Shown piece after piece: positions 59,647-64,000 of a DNA stretch of 64,000 nucleotides. The first letter of the stretch is position 1, and the number at the start of each line of letters is the position of its first letter. Source of the DNA: Halobaculum gomorrense (GTDB taxonomy: Archaea; Halobacteriota; Halobacteria; Halobacteriales; Haloferacaceae); assembly GCF_900129775.1 (NCBI RefSeq), contig NZ_FQWV01000001.1, forward strand, positions 124,001-188,000, given 5' to 3'. The notes beneath the pieces are model-generated. The model was not told the origin of the DNA, made no database searches, and saw only the letters and a list, made by a program, of their open reading frames with translations. The translations under genes were made by a program, and so were the position numbers.

Positions 59647-60565
59647 TCACTCCTGCAGCGACTCGACGACGGAGGCGATCTCGTTGGTCTGCTCTTCGAC
59701 GGCGGCGGCGATCTCGTCTGCCTCGTCGGCGATCTCATCGGCTTTCTCGGAGGCGCCCTCGACCATCGAGGAGACCTCCTCAGCTGAGGCGGCTTGCTCG
59801 TCGGTCGCGCGGGCGACCTCGGTGACGCCGGCGGAGGCCTCCGAGACGGTCTCGGAGATATCGCCCAGGTGGTCCATCGCCTCCTCGGTCCGCGCGACGC
59901 CCCGCTCGATCCGCTCGTTGCTGCCCTCGATCTCGGCGATCACCTCGTCCATCTCGGCTTTGATCTCGTCGACGGTCTCTTCGACGGCCTCGGCCTCCTC
60001 TTGGGTGTCCTCGGCGAGGCTCTTGAACCTCGTTCGCGACGACACCGAACCCGTCGCCCTCGCTGCCCGCGCGGGCGGCCTCGATGTTGACGTTGAGCGC
60101 GAGCAGGTTCGTCTGCTCGGCGATGTCGTCGATCACGTCGACGAACTCGGCGATGTCGTCGATCCGGCGGCCGATCCGCTCGATCCCGTCGGTCATCGAC
60201 TCGGCGGCGTCGGCGACGCTCCGGATCGCCTCCATCGCCTCGGCGGCCGACTGCTCGCCCCGGTCGGCCGCCTCTTCGGCCTCAGTCGCAGCCTGTGCGA
60301 CTTGCTCGGCCGAGGAGGCCACCTCCTCGATCGCCGCCGAGAGGTTCGTCATCTCGTCGCTCACGGCTTCCATGTCGTCGGACTGCTCGCCGGCCAGTCC
60401 CGCAATCTCCGTCGTCGACACCGCGACCTGTTCGGATGCCGCCTGCAGCCCCGAGAGCGCGTCGGCGGCGTCGTCGTCCACGTCGCCCTCTCCGGCCGCG
60501 ATCTGGTCGTCGATGTCAATGTCAGTGTCGATGTCGTCGCCGCCGTCGGATCGGCCGGTTGCCAT
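59647..60565 (-). pseudogene. short chemoreceptor signalling protein broken by a +1 frameshift
   Basis: Frame 1 (from ATG 60565) runs [20 protein letters not shown] through the hairpin tip [21 protein letters not shown] and [10 protein letters not shown], then goes out of frame. A second frame resumes [22 protein letters not shown] and ends normally at 59647. Removing one A (plus strand 60025-60026, GAACC instead of GACC) restores a 305-codon MCP domain, GFGVVANEV then KSLAEDTQ. No PAS, HAMP or membrane segment is present, so it was a cytoplasmic signalling module. A TATA element (60588-60595) is intact. Recent mutation or sequencing error. Confidence 0.78.
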
Positions 60566-60587
60566 GACAACGAAAACCTGTACCCGC

Positions 60588-60595
60588 AGTATAAC
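60588..60595 (-). promoter_or_regulatory. TATA box GTTATACT of the broken chemoreceptor gene
   Basis: Centred 27 bases before ATG 60565 (leaderless). The promoter is intact although the reading frame is not. Confidence 0.55.
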
Positions 60596-60675
60596 ACACG
60601 GAGGTAATATTATCAATTCAGGATCGTAACTTCGCTAAGCTACCGAAACAACTCGAAACTCGAAAGATTCTGTCG

Positions 60676-61281
60676 TTATCGGAACTCGATCGGGCCGCCC
60701 TCGGGTGTCTCGACGAACCGTCCGCCCGCCGCCTCGACGCCGCCGTCGACGGACGGGTCGGCGCCCACGTGGGTCAGGTCCCCCGCCCCGGCCCCCAGCG
60801 CGTCGGCGACGCGGTCGAACGCCCGCGGGTCGGGCTTGCGCCACCCGCAGGCGACGCTGCTCACGATCGCGTCGAAGTCGTCGCGCGCGAGATCGGAGCG
60901 CACGAGCACGCGACCGACCAGCTCGGGCACCGCGCAGTTCGCGAGCAACCCGACCGGGCCGTTCTCGCGTGCGTTGGCGACCGCCTCGACTGCCCTGCTC
61001 CGGGTGGTAACCGTCGGGTCGAACGCGGCGACGACGGCCCGCCGAGCGGCGTTGCCGGGGGCGTCGACGCCGCGGGAGGCGAGCGCCCGGCTCACGTGTG
61101 CAGGGAGCGGGATCTCGGCGCCCGCGGGCGCGTCGACGTGCGTCTCGCGGTAGGCGTCCGCCCAGTCGGCGGGGACCTCGACGCCGCGGGCGCGCAGTTC
61201 GTCCCCAACCGCCGCGGCCGGGTCCGACGGGAGATCCGCGTCGACGAGGGTGTCGAAGAGGGCGAAGGAAACGGCGCTCAC
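60676..61281 (-). CDS. HAD-superfamily protein lacking the nucleophile Asp
   Basis: 201 aa from GTG 61281, about 27 bases downstream of a TATA-like GTTCATG. The N-terminus VSFALFDTLVDAD aligns with the motif I wording SFDLFDTLVD but has Ala (codon GCC at 61264-61266) in place of the nucleophile Asp (GAC). Motif II is GLLANCAVPELV, the motif III Lys is in CGWRKPDPRAF, and motif IV is THVGADPSVDGGVEA. All later motifs look normal. If the base is correct, the protein cannot form the usual phospho-aspartate and would be a pseudoenzyme. Confidence 0.8.
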   Translation of the reverse strand: MSAVSFALFDTLVDADLPSDPAAAVGDELRARGVEVPADWADAYRETHVDAPAGAEIPLPAHVSRALASRGVDAPGNAARRAVVAAFDPTVTTRSRAVEAVANARENGPVGLLANCAVPELVGRVLVRSDLARDDFDAIVSSVACGWRKPDPRAFDRVADALGAGAGDLTHVGADPSVDGGVEAAGGRFVETPEGGPIEFR

Positions 61282-61444
61282 GCACGACGGTGCCCGCGGC
61301 GGCGACATGAACGTATCGAGGCGGGATCCGGATTCGATATCGCGGTTAGTGATATATGTCTGATCGCGCCTCTCGGCGCTCCGCGGTTCGAGACTATCGC
61401 GACGGACGGGAGAACGGCGGATCAGTGGTTTTCGTGGTCGATCG

Positions 61445-62629
61445 CTACCGGATGACGTTCGATTCTAGATCCCGCGGGAAGTAGGTCAGCCACTCGACGC
61501 CGCTCTCGGTGATGGCGATGGTGTCGGAGTGACGGTAGCCGTACTCGTCGGTGTAGACCCCCGGTTCGATGGTGTAGATCTGTCCCGCAGCCATGACCTC
61601 GTCACCCTCGTCGACGTACTCGTAGTCGTCCCACCCGCGGTCGATGTAGGGGGGCTCGTGGCCCCCGAGGCCGATGTTGTGGCCGACGTGGTGCTGGGCG
61701 GTGTCCTCGATACCCTGCTCCACGAAGTAGTCGTGGACGGCCTCGTCGACGCCGGCGATGGACGCGCCGGGCCCGAGCGCGTCGATCGCGACATCCTGCG
61801 CCTCCAGCATCAGCTCGAAGTAGTGGACCTGCTCGTCGCTCGGTTCGCCGACGAACATCGTCCGCTCCAGCTCGGAGTGGTAGCCGTCGACGTTCGCCGA
61901 GGCGCCGGTGATCAGCACGTCGCCCTCCGCGAGTCGTTCGTTGGGAGTGTGGCCGTGCGGGAGGGCGGTCTCCTCGCCTGAGATGTACCCCGCGTGGACG
62001 GGGCCGCTCCCCCGCGTCCGGACGGCGTAGCGGTCGCCGAGCGCGTCGAGCATCGCGCGGGAGGCGTCCGTCGTCGCCCGCTGGCTCACCGTCACCGGGT
62101 GGGCGCCGACCTCGGTGTAGTCGGCGAGGTAGCGGTGCGCCAGGTTCGCCCACTTCGCCGACTCGCGCACGAGGTCGACCTCGCTGTCGGTCTTCTCCCA
62201 GCGCATGCGGTCGACCCACGACTGGTCGTCGACCTCGACGAACTCCGAGAGGGCGGGCCCCTCGTAGCCCATCACGCCGGGGGCGCCGTCGGCGTCGGAG
62301 ACGACCGACTCGACGCCCATGCCGTCGAGCATCGCGGCGGCCGTCTCGATCGGCCGCCCCTGCGGGTAGTCGAAGTAGTGGTGGACCGCGTCGATCCGGG
62401 GGTTCGGCTCGACCCGTTCCACCTCCAGGCGGGGAACCGTGATCTCCATGCCATCCTGCGTGACCGCGAGAACGACCGGGCGCTCGGTCTGGATGTGGTG
62501 GAAGCCCGAGAGGTACTCGATGTTCGTCGCGTTGAAGAACGTCGCCGCGTCGGCGTCCGTGTCCGCGAGCCGCCCGCGTACCTCCGCGAGCCGCGCGTCG
62601 AACTCGGATTCGGGGAGCGTCGTCGCCAT
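61445..62629 (-). CDS. M24 family pita-bread protein, creatinase/prolidase-like
   Basis: 394 aa from ATG 62629 (GCTTATC at 62654-62660, centred 27 bases upstream). The N-domain (about 1-140) contains FFNATNIEYLSGFHHIQTERPVVLAV. The C-domain has GASANVDGYHSELERTMF, HHVGHNIGLGGHEPP, YTIEPGVY and RHSDTIAITESGVEWLT. The two metal Asp of peptidases (D...D) and the last Glu (R-x-E-D) are absent, while the His and one Glu remain. This pattern and the ending SNVIR resemble creatinase, a metal-free hydrolase. The substrate is unknown; a proline dipeptidase activity seems unlikely. Confidence 0.83.
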   Translation of the reverse strand: MATTLPESEFDARLAEVRGRLADTDADAATFFNATNIEYLSGFHHIQTERPVVLAVTQDGMEITVPRLEVERVEPNPRIDAVHHYFDYPQGRPIETAAAMLDGMGVESVVSDADGAPGVMGYEGPALSEFVEVDDQSWVDRMRWEKTDSEVDLVRESAKWANLAHRYLADYTEVGAHPVTVSQRATTDASRAMLDALGDRYAVRTRGSGPVHAGYISGEETALPHGHTPNERLAEGDVLITGASANVDGYHSELERTMFVGEPSDEQVHYFELMLEAQDVAIDALGPGASIAGVDEAVHDYFVEQGIEDTAQHHVGHNIGLGGHEPPYIDRGWDDYEYVDEGDEVMAAGQIYTIEPGVYTDEYGYRHSDTIAITESGVEWLTYFPRDLESNVIR

Positions 62630-62891
62630 GGCTCCGGGATTCGCCGCTCGCGGGATAAGCGTCGGGGAACCGGCGCGGGGGGACGAGTCGGGGACGATAC
62701 CCGGTCTGGCAATGCCGGCGACGGTGACCGGGGTCGGGATCCGAACGCACGACTCCGACATGCGGGCGTCGACTCGACGGACGAGGTCCGGTTCGTCAGG
62801 CGGGACCGCCGGAACGGGGGACAGGGAGGCGAACGTACGACCCGTCCGGCTCACTGCCCGCCGGTCGGCTGTGGGTCGGTCCGCCTGCGGT
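62630..62891. other. gene-free spacer
   Basis: Between the M24 gene start and the end of the next minus-strand gene. Apart from the M24 promoter (62654-62660) nothing recognisable is present. Confidence 0.5.
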
Positions 62892-64000
62892 TCACTCGGG
62901 ATGTGGCGACATGATCGCGTTGTCGTGGAACAGCGGATCGAACTGGTAGAAGACGAACCCCGACGCCCGTGCCCCCTCGATGGTGGTGGTGACGTCGCCG
63001 TTCCCCTTCACCGGGGCCCCCTGTGCGTACGTCTCGTCGATCCAGTAGCCGTCGCTGCCGTCGGTTCCGTTCCTGTACAGCGTCCCGTTCTCCGGGCTCA
63101 GATACCAGAACGGCTTCCACAGCGGCGTCGGCGGGATGATGTCGCCGCCGGCGTCGTCGGGGTTGCGGAGGAACTTCGGGAAGACGAGTTCCTCGTCCCC
63201 GTCGCCGTCGACGTCCATGTTCGTCAGTCCCCGCGGGTGGACGCCGCTGAGGTCGCCCGTGGGCATCTTCGCGACGCCGAACTGCTCCGTTCGACGACCC
63301 ATCAACAGCCCCTCGGTTCCGTCACTCTCGTGGAGCTTCTCGGCGCTCGGGTCGTCGGCGGTTCCGATGATCTCCTTCGGCGGGTCGAACCGCCAGGTGT
63401 TGGTCCCGTCGGTCGTGGAGAACCGGTAGCCTGCGTGCGCGTCGCCGCCGCCATCGGTCAACGACTCCAGTATCTCGCGGTCGGTCGATCGGGGGAACAC
63501 GTCGTACTGCCGGATCACGTCCTTGTGTGGACGGAACCCCCAGCCGGAGCGCCACTGCATCTCGGCGCTCTTGGGGCCGCCGTACAACGGCTTGAAATTC
63601 ATGATCTCGAAGCTGTGGCTCGCGCCCGACAGGTCCAGCGAGTCCGGGGCCGTCCGGATATCGTCGCCGACGCGGTAGCCGAAGTCGACCGCCCGGTAGT
63701 AGTGGGTGTGGTCGTCGAGGTTGATCACCTTCACCTCGAACTGGTCGCCCTGGCTCCACGGCTCCATCGTGTCGGCTCCGTCGGGGCCGTCGCCGTACAT
63801 CTCGTTGTTGGCGTAGACGGTGACGTAGCTGTACGGCCCGAACGTCCCGCGGTCGATACCCTCGCTCTCGAGGACGTCCCACGCCTCCGGGGGAAGCTGA
63901 AGCGGGTCGGTCATGAGATCGACCCACTCGTCGGCCGTTCCCCGCGGGTCGGTGCCGGGGTCGGTGAGCATCGCGTTGACCTCGCTCGGGTCGGCCGTGT
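62892..64000 (-). CDS. partial hypothetical protein cut by the window edge
   Basis: The frame continues upstream of the last methionine (63971) to the window end, reading TADPSEVNAM, so the N-terminus is missing. At least 368 residues are present. Motifs: TVYANNEMYGDGPDGADTM, INLDDHTHYYRAVDFGYRV, NMDVDGDGDEELVFPKFL (an FG-GAP-like Asp-rich calcium loop) and NGTDGSDGYWIDE (possible N-glycosylation site). This looks like an extracellular beta-rich protein; no enzyme family is recognised and the signal peptide, if any, lies outside. Confidence 0.7.
   Translation of the reverse strand, partial: TADPSEVNAMLTDPGTDPRGTADEWVDLMTDPLQLPPEAWDVLESEGIDRGTFGPYSYVTVYANNEMYGDGPDGADTMEPWSQGDQFEVKVINLDDHTHYYRAVDFGYRVGDDIRTAPDSLDLSGASHSFEIMNFKPLYGGPKSAEMQWRSGWGFRPHKDVIRQYDVFPRSTDREILESLTDGGGDAHAGYRFSTTDGTNTWRFDPPKEIIGTADDPSAEKLHESDGTEGLLMGRRTEQFGVAKMPTGDLSGVHPRGLTNMDVDGDGDEELVFPKFLRNPDDAGGDIIPPTPLWKPFWYLSPENGTLYRNGTDGSDGYWIDETYAQGAPVKGNGDVTTTIEGARASGFVFYQFDPLFHDNAIMSPHPE

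Overview
The window is a very GC-rich stretch of a haloarchaeal (class Halobacteria) chromosome or chromosome-like replicon. The evidence is strongly acidic proteins, many GTG and TTG starts, AT-rich TATA boxes centred about 25-28 bases upstream of start codons (leaderless transcription), Tat-dependent lipoprotein signals, HalX and DUF2070 proteins, and a tRNA-Ser with a long variable arm. The order Haloferacales is plausible but not proven by anything seen here.

Layout. 0-5.5 kb: a type IV pilus-like secretion locus on the minus strand (ATPase, membrane platform, two pilin-like proteins), all overlapping by a few bases. 5.6-9.6 kb: housekeeping and accessory enzymes (phosphotransferase, HAD hydrolase, MaoC hydratase, MFS carrier). 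9.6-33.6 kb: a catabolic island. It holds an IclR regulator with a palindromic operator candidate, an acyl-CoA dehydrogenase / CaiB / enoyl-CoA hydratase group, an enolase-superfamily gene broken by an in-frame TGA, a tartrate/D-malate-type dehydrogenase, a CUT1 sugar-type ABC transporter, an orphan IS605/IS1341-type end, a PrpD-cupin fusion, an MFS gene with an apparent internal deletion, phosphonoacetate hydrolase, a second CaiB, a haloacid dehalogenase, a methyltransferase, a second PrpD, a fragment of an alcohol dehydrogenase and an intact alcohol dehydrogenase. Broken genes and the mobile-element scar suggest this island is turning over.

33.7-40.4 kb: signalling (a multi-PAS histidine kinase and a soluble chemoreceptor), then an ABC-2 exporter. 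40.4-47.6 kb: a redox and probably copper-related group (disulfide oxidoreductase, DsrE, glutaredoxin, a Met-rich SHOCT protein, DUF302, a two-domain multicopper oxidase, an HPP/universal stress fusion). 47.7-53.0 kb: a HalX response regulator and the DUF4129/DUF58/MoxR cluster. 53.1-54.0 kb: tRNA-Ser(CGA) followed by a tandem array of degenerate tRNA 3' ends, each framed by inverted repeats; this is the least ordinary structure in the window. 54.0-64.0 kb: a peroxiredoxin, several small haloarchaeal proteins, the GMP synthase amidotransferase subunit, DUF2070, a frameshifted chemoreceptor signalling protein, a HAD protein lacking its nucleophile, a creatinase-like M24 protein, and a partial unknown protein cut by the window edge.
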